Shown here piece after piece: positions 24,641 through 36,580 of a stretch of DNA of 64,000 bases. The first letter of the stretch is position 1, and every line of letters starts with the position of its first letter. The notes under the pieces were generated by a model, which searched no databases, was not told the DNA's origin, and was given only the letters and a program-made list of their open reading frames with translations. The stretch is from assembly GCA_026874595.1 (NCBI GenBank), contig CM049315.1, positions 66,783,916-66,847,915 of the forward strand. The letters run 5' to 3'. A program made the position numbers and the translations under genes. Source of the stretch: Sipunculus nudus. Lineage: Eukaryota; Annelida; Sipuncula; Golfingiida; Sipunculidae.

Positions 24641-25224
24641 ATCACTCAAACATCCCCACAACACAGTGTAGGGGAATGCATGGAATATCACAGTTTGTCT
24701 TCTAAAACATGTGCTTGTAAAATCTGTTTTAGAGCGTAAAATCCATTAAAATCCAAGTAAAAATGTGAGCACTGAGAAGTTCGTTCTCGTACACCCGAGT
24801 TGTGCGCAGTCCTTGCATAGCCACCGCATACATCCTGTTACATCAAGTTATGGCACCAAGCTAAAAATATAATTATTATCAACAAGTGAGATATTTAAAA
24901 GGAAAGTCTCTGAAATGTGCATAGTTTTGTTCACCTGCCCACTCAATTAAGCCCTCATCTGACTGTTACCACAAGAAGAGGCCAGAGGTACCCAAGGGAC
25001 ACACACCCTGACATACGCAGGCAGCCAAGCATGACTTTTCCTGAAAACATACCTAAACACACCAGGAAACCACACCCACTCAAATTATGCCACGCCCATG
25101 CACAGTCACGCAACCTGGAACTTTTGGAAGAACAAAATGAACTTTGAATATTTTTATTTACATATAAAATACATTTCATGTGAACTTTCGGCTGCATGTT
25201 ATCATTTGTTTGCATTATTTTTAA

Positions 25225-25274
<50 letters not shown>

Positions 25275-25434
25275 TAGGTCCATATGTATGATGGAATAAT
25301 AAAGGAATAGATGAATAATTATATTAATACTGATTTTCAACTCTTCATAAATGAATGTTGGAATGTAAAAACATTTGTGTATCATAGTAAAAAAACATAC
25401 ACAATGTTTCCATGTTCAATAAATTAATACATAT
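24641..25434. other. Intergenic
   Basis: No gene supported. It contains the (TA)n run at 25229-25271. Confidence 0.5.
25229..25271. repeat. (TA)n microsatellite
   Basis: Uninterrupted TA run. Confidence 0.97.
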
Positions 25435-25975
25435 ATAGCCGTGACAACCCGACTCAGTAGGCAATCGGATAATTGGGCTGGTAAGCCTACTCGAGTCGTG
25501 ATACAAGTTATATCTAGGAACGTATCGCAGTGGTCTTGCATCAGGTTGCATTCATATCGTGGTAAACGGCCCATAATCTCAATATTATGCTAAAAATAAT
25601 GAATTACACAATAGTATACATGTGAGCTCACAACCCAAACGGAAACACCGTCTCCATGGACACGGGTCATTTCCTGTATCGCCTGCAAGCTGCCTGTGTC
25701 CTGTAACCCGTCCGAGCCATGCTTGTGTTCATGCGGTCATAAATTCAACAAACACGCCAAAGGGTTTACCAATGTGCTGGGTTAAAACAGAACTTTTCTC
25801 GCTCATGTTTGGTATTATTAGTAAGTACACAAAAATGCTAACGATTGGTCTGGTTTATGTTGATTGACAGTTTACCTGTAGGCCATGAAGCATTGTCAGA
25901 AATGACGAAAATATTTGCATCTTCATTAATGCGTTCCTCAGACATAGATGAAATGACACTCTGGCGCTAGTAATC
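25435..25975 (+). repeat. Interspersed repeat, 540 bp, copy A
   Basis: Matches the reverse complement of 36035-36580 along its length. Shared blocks include ATTGGGCTGGTAAG, ATCGCAGTGGTCTT, TGCATTCATATCGTGGTAAA, GCGGTCATAAATTC and GGGTTAAAAC. It has short frames that look alike in both copies (for example SHACVHAVINS and SHACIHAVINS), but no domain I recognise. Confidence 0.75.
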
Positions 25976-26730
25976 TGGTCGTAATGCCAGAGAGTCGATA
26001 TGACGCTAATACATATACAGCTACACATATTCAGACAATGTGGACCTTTCATTTTTTTTTTAATACCAACAATACATCACACAATATTACCTTTTATTGT
26101 TGTACGTTATTTCATGGGCTGAACAGGCCGTACCTATCTTCTGATGTACCTGAAATAAAATACAGATAATTTAATTAAAAAACAAGTATACAGGTAATAC
26201 AATATCTTTCAGTGTGTTAATTATATTTGTTAACCAAGCTTAAACTTAACCAGTTAACTGAAGCCGTGGAGGTATTTTAAACTTATTAACAACAGCTACG
26301 TTGTATGTACAGAAAGTGTTATAAAAATAAAACAATAATATCAGGAATATTTACCATAAACAAATTACTTTTAGAAACAGAGTAATAACAAATACTCGCA
26401 TGATCAACCATGGCATTATTATTATTTTTGTCCACTGACACTGTGAAATACATGAAGTTAAGCGTCCCGCAGACATCGTGACACGATCAATCACAGAACT
26501 GTCAAACACCGGGTTGTTACGTAATAATCAGCTGTCATTCTGACGGGTGACAGCAGATGAAAACACATCCTGACAGTTACAAGAGAGTGAGATCATACTG
26601 ACCAAAAACATCAATTTTAAGTATAATATATATTTACCAAGGAAAGTGCCCCAAATGCTTCATTTTGACTACATATTTCATATTTTCTCACAATGTCGAA
26701 GGGGGGAGTCCCAATGAAGGGACATTGGTC
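25976..26730. other. Intergenic, no gene seen
   Basis: AT-rich, only short frames. Confidence 0.5.
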
Positions 26731-26733
26731 TTC

Positions 26734-26788
<55 letters not shown>

Positions 26789-26791
26789 GTA

Positions 26792-26861
<70 letters not shown>
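26731..26861. repeat. (CT)n-(TA)n compound microsatellite
   Basis: CT run to 26766, then TA run to 26861 with small interruptions. ORFs across it are artefacts. Confidence 0.97.
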
Positions 26862-26864
<3 letters not shown>

Positions 26865-27643
26865 CGGGTTTTTTTCTCAGTTAGTGCACCCCTTGGAATT
26901 TCTTTCAGCGTACGGTTCTGACATAATGCCGAAAGCCCGTGTCAGACCGAATAACGAACCAAAAACATTAATTTATGAAAAATGGACGTCGAAAGCGAAA
27001 TTTTTAAGCACCTATCACTTCGGGAAAGCGAATAATAAAAAGTGGATCACTAGCTTAAATCCGTTTTTCTGTCACTTTCTATGCGCCCATGTCAGAATCG
27101 ATTCGCTGACTTCGGTTCACAATCAGCCAAAGACAAAAACGAACAAATACCGACACGGTGAATGAAAACCGACACAACAACGACATGACCGAATGAATAC
27201 CGAAACCATACTGCACTGAGCAAACTAAAAACGAAGTTTTTATTTCTGAAGGTTTGGGCGACTCAAAAGCGTCATTATTCCCTCGACTGAATAATATCGC
27301 TTTTTGTTTCGGGCAATTTGGCGAATGAAAACCGAGAAATCGATTGAGACATCATTGAGACCCACAATGGTATAGAGAGGGAGATATGTATTTATTTTTG
27401 CACCAAAAAAATTGCTTTTCTGCAGGGGGATTTACAACCCTTTCAATGGTAAGTACGTGGACGTTCCATCTGTCTCCTCACAAACCTGTTTCCTACCGAC
27501 AAAATAACGGAATACGTGAGAAGCAGCTTTTTGAAGCCTACTGTGAGATTCCCTTGATGGAAGAATGCCTTCTTGGCAATGTTTGGATCAATACGACGTG
27601 AAAAGCTGTCAGACGCCGATGGCAAAAGCAAGAACGAGAAGCC
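26862..27643. other. Non-coding or exon-poor stretch before the acidic repeat ORF
   Basis: TTTTCTGCAG then a 23-base stretch then GTAAGTACG at 27411-27453 could be a tiny exon. The frame of the downstream repeat ORF continues back to about 27386 but is broken by TGA at 27599-27601. No gene model is supported. Confidence 0.35.
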
Positions 27644-28945
27644 ATGTCTCATTGTGAGAATCTTGATGACACTGAAGATATGACGGTGAAATTAGATGAT
27701 GACGATGACGTAGATCTGACGGTGAAATCAGATGATGACGACGACGTAGATCTGACGGTGAAATCAGATGTTGACGATGACGTAGATATGACTGTGAACC
27801 CAGATGTTGACGATGACGTAGATATGACTGTGAAACCAGATGATGACGATGACGTAGATATGACGATGGAATCAGATGATGACGATGACTTAGATATGAC
27901 GATGAAATCAGATGTTGACGATGACGTAGATATGACTGTGAACCCAGATGTTGACGATGACGTAGATATTACTGTGAAACCAGATGATGATGATGGCGTG
28001 GATATGACGATGGAATCAGATAATGACGATGACTTAGATATGACGATGAAATCAGATGTTGACGATGACGTAGATATGACGGTGAAACCAGATGTTGACG
28101 ATCACGTAGATCTGACGGTGAAATTAGATGATGACGATGACGTAGATATGACAATGAAATCAGATGATGATGATGGCGTGGATATGACGGTGAAATTAGA
28201 TGATGACGATGACGTAGATCTGACGGTGAAATCAGATGATGACGACGACGTAGATCTGACGGTGAAACCAGATGTTGACGATGACGTAGATATGACGGTG
28301 AAACCAGATGATGACGATGACGTAGATATGACGGTGAAATCAGATGATGACGATGGCGTAGATATGACTGTGAAATCAGATGTTGACGATGACGTAGATA
28401 TAACTGTGAAATTAGATGTTGACGATGACGTAGATATGACGGTGAAACCAGATGGTGACGATGACGTAGATATGACGGTGAAATCAGATGTTGACGATGG
28501 CGTAGATCTGACTGTGAAATCAGATGTTGACGACGACGTAGATCTGACGGTGAAACGAGATGTTGACGATGGCGTAGAAATGACGGTGAAACCAGATGTT
28601 GACGATGGCGTAGAAATGATGGTGAAACCAGATGTTGACGATGGCGTAGATATGACGGTGAAATCAGATGATGACGATGGCGTAGATATGACGTTGAAAT
28701 CAGATGATGACGATGGCGTAGATATGACGGTGAAATCAGATGATGACGATGGCGTAGATATGACTGTGAAATCAGATGTTGACGATGGCGTAGATATGAC
28801 TGTGAAATTAGATGTTGACGACGACGTAGATCTGACGGTGAAACCAGATGTTGACGATGACGTAGATATGACGGTGAAACCAGATGATGACGATGGCGTA
28901 GATATGACCAGGTTTGGCTACTGCTTGTGCAGTAATGTGGATTGA
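27644..28945 (+). CDS. Acidic repeat ORF (36-bp units), gene status uncertain
   Basis: An open frame of 433 codons starts MSHCENLDDTEDMTVK and ends FGYCLCSNVD. In between are about 34 copies of a 12-residue unit, MTVKSDVDDDVD with S/P/L, V/D, D/G and T/M variants. The protein would be extremely acidic and without a signal peptide, membrane segment or known domain. Because 36 is a multiple of three, a minisatellite without a stop stays open by chance. Many changes between units alter the protein, so codon constraint is not obvious. It may be a repeat-containing exon of an unrecognised gene or a pure minisatellite. Confidence 0.35.
   Translation: MSHCENLDDTEDMTVKLDDDDDVDLTVKSDDDDDVDLTVKSDVDDDVDMTVNPDVDDDVDMTVKPDDDDDVDMTMESDDDDDLDMTMKSDVDDDVDMTVNPDVDDDVDITVKPDDDDGVDMTMESDNDDDLDMTMKSDVDDDVDMTVKPDVDDHVDLTVKLDDDDDVDMTMKSDDDDGVDMTVKLDDDDDVDLTVKSDDDDDVDLTVKPDVDDDVDMTVKPDDDDDVDMTVKSDDDDGVDMTVKSDVDDDVDITVKLDVDDDVDMTVKPDGDDDVDMTVKSDVDDGVDLTVKSDVDDDVDLTVKRDVDDGVEMTVKPDVDDGVEMMVKPDVDDGVDMTVKSDDDDGVDMTLKSDDDDGVDMTVKSDDDDGVDMTVKSDVDDGVDMTVKLDVDDDVDLTVKPDVDDDVDMTVKPDDDDGVDMTRFGYCLCSNVD
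27680..28905 (+). repeat. 36-bp minisatellite, about 34 units
   Basis: Unit GATATGACGGTGAAATCAG followed by ATGTTGACGATGACGTA, repeated with point changes only and hardly any indels. Some longer blocks of several units are duplicated (higher-order copying, for example 27770-27870 and 27910-27990). Confidence 0.95.
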
Positions 28946-30154
28946 GCTCATTTTCCAGAGTATTAAAGAGTGTAAATCATATTTCATATTTTAAAGTACA
29001 AAAGTAGATCAACTGACATTGTACTTTTCAAGCTTGAGCTAATTATCTCTTCTTTATATAAACTCAAATTGATATAATAGTTAAAACAAATTTATATAAT
29101 ATTTAAAACGGAGTTCTTCGGTCTGACTTCCGGTATAGCGTATTCAACCTGCTTCGTCGACGAGGGTCTGGCCTCCAGGGTAGTGTTCTTGGCCTGCATG
29201 ACTTAACGCTACCACAAACATAGAGGCCGTCATATCGGCCATGCTTTAGGCCGCTGAATTTTGAAGATACCCACAACAGCAGTTGCAAATGTTCGTACAG
29301 CTACCGAGGCTGCTTCTATGTACATGTTAAGAGCACACGTGACAGAATTAAGACCATTGCGTAGCAACTGCATTCGCATACTTTCGTTACAAAACATCAA
29401 CAATGTGTGCACATATATGCTTACAGAAAATATGTTTGGATTAAACTGCATGGCGTTTTCATGGATCAGTTGAATTACCAAGTTATGAAACCAGACTTAT
29501 AAGTATTATACATCATAATCACTCTGCTCTTTCCTAATCTCTATGATCTGTGCATAGTGATTAGTGTTAAATATCAACGATCCTGGACCCCCATTTCCAC
29601 GAAGAAGGTCCTTTCCTGTGACTAAGTGCAGGTACCCAGCTATAGCGTGACTGGTCACGTGGGCGGGGGGGGGGGGTCTGCAGGAAGGACGGCCTGTTTA
29701 AAAACATACAAGTACATTACCAGTGTAATCAGCTGCTAATTGAGATATGTCATATAAATATCATATTTATTCTATAAGTCCGTGTGCAGCTTCGTGGTAT
29801 CTAAAGTTACTATTCATAAATCATATTCACATTTGTGCAGTCACTTTGAATTTTGTTGCTGAACTCATGACCTGATATTCTACTGATTATTATTATCGTT
29901 TTAATCATCATAGTTTCACAGAACAAACATCTTTTTTAATCTGGTGGCTGGAGCTGAATATGAAACATCTTCCTGGTATCAGTCATATTTACACCAAAAA
30001 ATTAAACGATATTGCTGATTTATCACTGTCATATTGGCTTACCATATTTTGTAAATATATTTTATATTTTAAATCACATATTAAAATATAATACATACAT
30101 TATGCCATTAATATTCTACAGAAAGCTTGCTAGACTTGCATTATATTTGCAATA
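28946..30154. other. Intergenic, no gene supported
   Basis: GC-richer patch at 29100-29290. Overlapping short frames on both strands between 29230 and 29481 have no recognisable domain. Poly-G at 29664-29675. Confidence 0.45.
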
Positions 30155-33100
30155 TTTTGTATTGCGGATAAATAATAGTCTAGTCAATGAACGATTCTTA
30201 TCAATTGAGGTTGGACAAAAATGTTATCAAAGGTTTCTCACCTGAAATGGATTCATTGATAATGTCTTAGTGCACAAATAAAACCTCACCCGATTCCACC
30301 CATGGCAAAGTGTCATTTTCACCCCAATTCCAAGATGGCCGCCATTATAAGGGGTGAAATATTTGAAAAGCCATAATTCCATAACTAAATGACATAGAAA
30401 CACATTTAACGTGTCATTTCTATCTAACATTAGGATGCCCGTTCATTTTGTGACACTTCTGAGGTCATATAAGGTACACTTCTGGTATAAGGTCAAGGTC
30501 AATGTCAAATTTTGCAGATAAAAAGCCAAAATGTTTCAACCAAATGTTATAAAAACATACCTCAAGTATAATTTCCCTTCGACATTAAGCTGCCCATTCA
30601 TTTGGTGATACGTTTTAAGTCAAAATGATATATAAAATGCTGTAAGGTTAAGGTCAAACTTGGAAGAGAAAAAGCATCAATCGCCATGAGATGGCATGTT
30701 TTTGCATGAAAATGACATTAAAATGCATTTTTAGTTTTCAATTCTGACTAACTGTGGATTGCCCATGCATTTGGTGGTACGGTACTTCTAAAGTCAGGAA
30801 AGGTACATACCATGCATGTAGGTCAAGGTCAAAGTCAAATCTGGAAGAAAAAAGTAATAATCGTCATGATATATAGCATGTGTTTTGCAGGAACGTAACA
30901 TAGAAGCACTTTCAAAGGGTCATTTCATCTAAATTTAGATTGCTAATTCTTTTGGTGATAGTTTTAAGGCCAGGAAAGGATTATATCATGCATCAAGGTC
31001 AAGGTCAAGTTTTATTGAAAAACACCAGTACTGTCCATGATATCGCAAGTATTTGCAACAAAGTGACATTTAAGGTGCAACTTCTAGCTAACATCAGAAT
31101 GCTAATTGATTCGGTGGTCCTCCTGGGGTCAAAAAAGATACAAACCATGCATCAAGGCCAACTTGATAGGAATATGCTCATCCCCATGATTTGGTTAACA
31201 TGGCACTAATCATAGAAAACAAACTTGATACGTGCTTGTAACAATACATGTGATTAATAATTTGATATGAGTCTATCATTCCATATACATGTATATCTAC
31301 AACCCATGAAGTTGTGAACCTATTCTTCGTTTAAAATATCATCATTATCTTGTTCATCATCATGATCCCTATTAGTAACATACTGGTGAAGTATGTACAG
31401 CTCCTCCTTACGATAAGCACATGTTTATTTTCTCATATAACCCCAACAGTTGCACTTAATTATTTTGAAATAATCAGGTGCTGCTTGTTGTGTAACCCTG
31501 AGAGACAAAGGGAAGATGGAAACCGTTCCCCCGAAGCATACATGATAAGCTTAAAAACCCTAGCGTCTATATAAGCGGCTGATTCTGACAGGTTGAGTGA
31601 GATCCTTTGCAGAAGAGATGGTCAAAACAAGTATCTCTGTTGAGCATGTAGAAAGAGATGCCGACTGCTAAATTGGAAGGGATATTTCTTGACTAAAATT
31701 CCAAAAGTTCTTGCAGATTGTTCTGATTTATTTAAGTTACGCACATACCATGCTGACATCACAGGTAATAGTTTCAACCTATTCATGGTAACAGCAAAAC
31801 AGTCAGTTTGTATAACTACACTAAAGAAGCCTCCACAAAATATCTAATTTATGTGCTTGTAAGTGGATGTGATACCCGCTCAAGGACACACAGTATTCAG
31901 CACACAAAAAAGCCAGCTGCTAACTCCATGTCTCCAACTTATCTAAAATGTTAGAATGGCAAGCATGTAGATCAAGAAAGCTCTAATTATGATGTAGGAC
32001 CCCCCCCCCCCCCCAAAAAAAAAAAAAACTCTCATCTGATCGAGTTGTAAAATTTCAACCCAGAGTCTCAACTTCTACTGGGTATGTTCTTCCACTGCCA
32101 CCAACACAAAACCCAGAGTGTCAACTTTTATAGGTAAAGTTCTTCGACTTCCACCAACACAAAATGTGCATCACGATGCTTAGGCCTGATGATATATGCG
32201 ATGACTATGGGAGACTGAACTTTGTCAATGCCACATGGGCATCAGGTGGTATCGCATCTACCTAAAGAATGCAGACGGAGAAGTCATTTCATGTAGTCAA
32301 AATCTGATTACTCTTCCATGTAGTCATACAAATAGTCCGTTTTAATGTTATCATAAAAAGGTTTAAACTACATCGTTTTACCTGTGGTATCAGCATAGTG
32401 TCTGTGTGGCATAAATGCATCAGCAACCTCTGCAACAACAGATTGGCTTTTAAGTAGCAGAAATAAAGTTTTTTTAAGCTGTCGTGCAGATTCGGCATTC
32501 TGCATGCTCATCAGAAATGTTAACTCTGACCTTCTCTTCTGCAAAGCATATCACTGATACCTATCATAATCTGCCATTGACAATGATTTTTTTAACCGCG
32601 TCAAGAATGCATCCGGGGTAAGAATTCAGATGGATTTCCAGAGTCCTTATCAGCGGTTTATCCTGACATATGTCAAATAGATCCTTCTCCTGGATTTCCT
32701 TACAAATATCATCAGGTCCAAGCATTGTGTGACGATAACATCCCCCGGAGGTGTGGGGTTTGAAATTATCTCCCATTGCTCCTTTGCCTTTCAGGGTTAC
32801 ACAACCAGCAGCACCTGAACATATCAAAATAGTAAAGTGCAACTGTAGTGGGAACCTGATCTCATAAGCGTTTACCTGATGAACTGCTGTGTAAAACAGT
32901 ATGTGGCTAATGCCAAGAAATTGCTTGCATGAATGTTACACAAATTAAGAGTAGGGATACGCTTGAAGAAGATAATGCTGAAGGTTCCAAACTTCATGGA
33001 ATGTACATGAACAATGCATATTTATGGTAAGATACATTCATATTAATCTTGTTATTCAAACGTATCATAACATGCACATGTGAAATTTGTTTTCCTTTTC

Positions 33101-34490
33101 GATGATAAGGCATAATCAAAATAGTCACAGTGACAAGTTAATAGATCTACCTACATCTCATTACTGTCATTTTTTCCAAATGACCTAAGCAATATCACCA
33201 AATGAGGGGGTATTCCATTGTTAGCTGGAAGTGGTGCCCTTAATGTTTTTTTTTTCCTTGCAAAAAAATGCCACATCGTCGACAGTTAGCAGTTCTCCTA
33301 AGAACTTGACCTAACCCTAAATGCATGATATGAAACTTTCCTGCCCTCAGAACTATCACCATATGAAAGTCCATTCTAAATTTAGATGGAAAACTTTGAA
33401 TGTTTCTATGTCATTACCTTGCAAAAACATTTCATATCATAGACAGTTTGCCTGTTATCCTTAGAATTTGAATTTGAACTTAATGCATGATAGGAACTTT
33501 ATAATTTTCTGGCCTCAGAACTGTCATCACATGAAAGTCCATTCTGAAGTTAGAAAGAAATGACACTGAGAATGTTTTCTAGGTCACTTTCATGCAAAAA
33601 CATGCCATATCATGGACAGTTTGCAGTTTTCCTAAAAACTTGACCTTGACCTTAATGCATGATATGAATCTTTCCTGGCCTTTAAACTATCACCAAATGA
33701 ATATGTGCGTTTTAAATTTAGATGAAAATGACCCTTTGCATGTGTATAACAATAACACTCTCCTGCAAAAACATGCTTTATATATACTGGCGATTGTTAC
33801 TATTTCTCATCCAAGTTTGGCTTTGACCTTGACCTTATTGCTCGATAGAAACCTTTTTTGACCTTATAGTTTTTACAAATAAAATGGGCATCCTCAGCAT
33901 CCTCAAGTCAAGTGGAAATGACACTTAAAATATGTTTCTGTAACACGTTAGAAAAAGTAACATACCATTACGAGTGTTGCTTTTTGCTCCCAAATTTGTC
34001 TTTGACCATGACCTTGATGCATTGTATATGCATTTTCAGACCTCAGAAGTGCCACCAAATGAATGGGCATTCTAAAGTAAGTTAGAAATGACAACTTTAA
34101 TGCATTTCTATGCCACTTCCTGGCGATTTTGGTTTTTTTTTCTGCGAAATTTAACCTTGACCTTGACCTTATACCGGAAGTGTACCGTTTTTGACCTCAG
34201 AAGTGTCATAAAACGAACGGGCATCCTAATGTTGGATGGAAATGACACGTTAAATGTGTTTCTCTGTCAGTTAGATATGGAATTATGGCCATTCAAATAT
34301 TTCACCCCTTATAATTGCGTTCATCTTGGATTTGGGGTGAAAATGACACTTTGCCATGGGTGGAATCTGGTGGGGTTTTATTTGTGCACTGAGACACAAT
34401 CAGTGAATCTATTTCAGGTGAGAAACCTTTGATAACATTTTTGTCCAACCTAAGTCATTCGTTGACTGGACTAATACAGATTCCACTATT
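30155..34490. repeat. Imperfect 4.3-kb palindrome (two inverted copies of one repeat)
   Basis: The left arm (30155-31700) reads the same as the reverse complement of the right arm (about 32400-34490). The outer 350 bp is close to 90% identical by eye (for example CACCCATGGCAAAGTGTCAT and AGAAACACATTTAACGTGTC in both). Each arm then carries about five tandem units of 150-180 bp with AAGGTCAAGGTCAA, then GCTG.TTGTGTAACCCTGA and TTTGCAGAAGAGA blocks in the same order. The centre is about 31900-32250. Poly-C/poly-A sits at 31999-32028. Confidence 0.8.
32564..32842 (-). pseudogene. Exon-like coding remnant inside palindrome, right arm
   Basis: After an acceptor-like ATATGTTCAG near 32816, a frame reads GAAGCVTLKGKGAMGDNFKP and continues to IIVNGRL. 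Further along the minus strand (32555-32385), past another TTTGCAG, a second open frame reads LQKRRSELTFLMSMQNAESA and on to HYADTTGKT. The left arm has a decayed copy of both blocks in opposite orientation (31455-31830). I do not recognise the family. It may be a captured host exon pair or part of a transposon gene. Confidence 0.4.
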
Positions 34491-36034
34491 GGTGGCCTGA
34501 GATAAGACAGATGGTTTACTTAGAGTTCTCCATGGTAACAGGTAAAATAAGAAGCAGGATACAAAATTTGATTTTAATTTTTCTCACTACAGGCTGCGCC
34601 TTTAAAAATCATTATAGACTACCTATCATTTCAACAATATCATTGGACACAGCATGATGTTAATGTTTAATATATAAGTGTATATATATAATATATGATA
34701 TATAATATACATGTATATATAATAAGTGTATTTAAGAGGCCTGAGTGGAGGTATTATACTGTTTTCTTTGACCCATTTAGTGTCAACCTATTAAATATTA
34801 AATAAGCATTGTAACTGAAATCGTTATAAATACTGGAATTCTTGTCGCAGATACAGTAATAACAAAGTTCATCGGAACCTGAATGTATGTCTTAGTTGAA
34901 AGCTGTTTCAAAGAAGTTTACACTGTAGACATGATATTTCTCTGGGACAGGAAACCGTATACCAATCTTGATCTATACGCTGTAGAATTGTTATATGAAT
35001 TGTCAATGAAACATACTGGTTTACATTTATTTTTACTTGATTTTTACTCACGTTTTCCTCATGTGGTTCACAGTTACTGTAAAGGGCACAGGTTTGCCCT
35101 TAATTGACATATACTTATATATTATGAGAACTTACATGAGTTAATCAAAATAAAATCACATTTCGAACAAATTAAATCAAATTGATACGTATACATTCGT
35201 TTTTCCTTGTCAAATCAAGATTTAACAGAAAAATATATAAAACGTTCTGTGTTTGTTGAGGTGAAGTAAAATTTCAGAAATGGCTCCCTCACTATTGTCA
35301 CAAGGTTTGGTATTTGTGCGGGACATTAAATGAAATCGACAAGCAGCACTAGACGTGTGACGTCATTTCTTTCAGTGACTCACCGCCCCGGAACGAAACT
35401 GACAACACAGTAGGATGTGTGAAGGTGCCGTTGAAGTGTTTCATATCAGTACTGCATGAAATAGGGTATATGCATTGACAGTGTAGCTAGATTGCGTGGC
35501 CGTTTAATAAACAATATTATGAATAAGCGACTTGGGTATTGCCTTTCTGTTTGCCTATGGGAAACCGTATCGGCCGGAACAAGCCGGTAAGTATTGTGTA
35601 AGTATTCGACATGTACGTCATAGGAAACACACATTCTCTGATACTGCATACAAAGAGATATGTCATACCATACATATTAATATTACTAATGAAAGACTTA
35701 ACACCCGACATCAAAAGAGAAGTGTGTCTGCATGTGTGTGTTATTTGGAGAAGAGATAGTGGTCGTTGGTTTGTAGATTTTAACCTAATTTATAAGCAAT
35801 GTAGCCTAATAAAGTAGCCGTTTTAGCACTTGTTTTGATGTTGCTTGGAAAAAGGAAACTGCTGCACACAGTCAAACCCTTTGCATTGCAAATTAATTTT
35901 ACTAGGATACTGAATAATAGTATATCACACTGATATTTATTGTTTTTACTTGAAGTTTTGCCTGTTTTTCGTAGTTGTTTAGGAATAAAGGCACTTACTC
36001 TAGCGCACTCTAACATTAGAAAGACAAGCGTACT
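34491..36034. other. Intergenic, no gene supported
   Basis: Short frames on both strands between 35446 and 35817 overlap each other. A TGACGTCA site at about 35358 and moderate GC nearby could mark a promoter, but no exon chain follows. Confidence 0.4.
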
Positions 36035-36580
36035 GGGTGTCAGAGTGCCATTCCATCCTTCAGCGAGGAGCGCACTTTATGCTTCTATGAGGATGCAGAT
36101 ACTTTCATTTTTTTACAACGCCTAATGGCTTACAAGTCCGCCGTCACATCACATAAAATATACCAATCATTAGACTTTTTAGTATACTTTCTACCAAAAC
36201 CTAGCATGAGCGAGAAAAATTCCGTTTTAACCCAGCATATTGGTAAATCCCTCCGTATGTTTGTGAATTTATGACCGCATGAATACAAGCATGGCTCATA
36301 CGGGTAACTGCACGTAGCCAACTTGTATGTGTTACAGGAAATGACGCGTTACCATAGAGACGGGATTTCAGTTTGGCCTGTGAGTTCACATGTACTCTTT
36401 TTTGTTAATTCATCATTCGTACCCCAATGTTAAGATTATGGGCTGTTTACCACGATATGAATGCAGCATGATGGAAGACCACTGCGATGCATTCCTCGAT
36501 ATTGCTTGTATCAGGACTCAAGTTAGACTTACCAGCCCAATATGACCGTCTACCGAGTCGTGTATTCACGGCTATACCTA
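36035..36580 (-). repeat. Interspersed repeat, 540 bp, copy B
   Basis: Inverted relative to copy A at 25435-25975 and aligned with it throughout. Moderately diverged, with small indels. Confidence 0.75.

Noticed and set aside
26665-26884. ORFs of Leu-Ser then Ile-Tyr repeats
   Set aside because: Direct translation of the CT/TA microsatellite.
27386-27601. Upstream 71-codon frame as the start of the acidic repeat protein
   Set aside because: Same frame, but TGA at 27599-27601 interrupts it, and no splice pair that bypasses the stop is evident.
34088-34432. 114-codon plus-strand ORF
   Set aside because: Part of the inverted repeat arm. The matching left arm does not keep the frame.
35446-35817. 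Overlapping short frames near a TGACGTCA site as a small gene
   Set aside because: Frames on both strands overlap, none has a domain, and no exon chain or polyadenylation context supports one over another.
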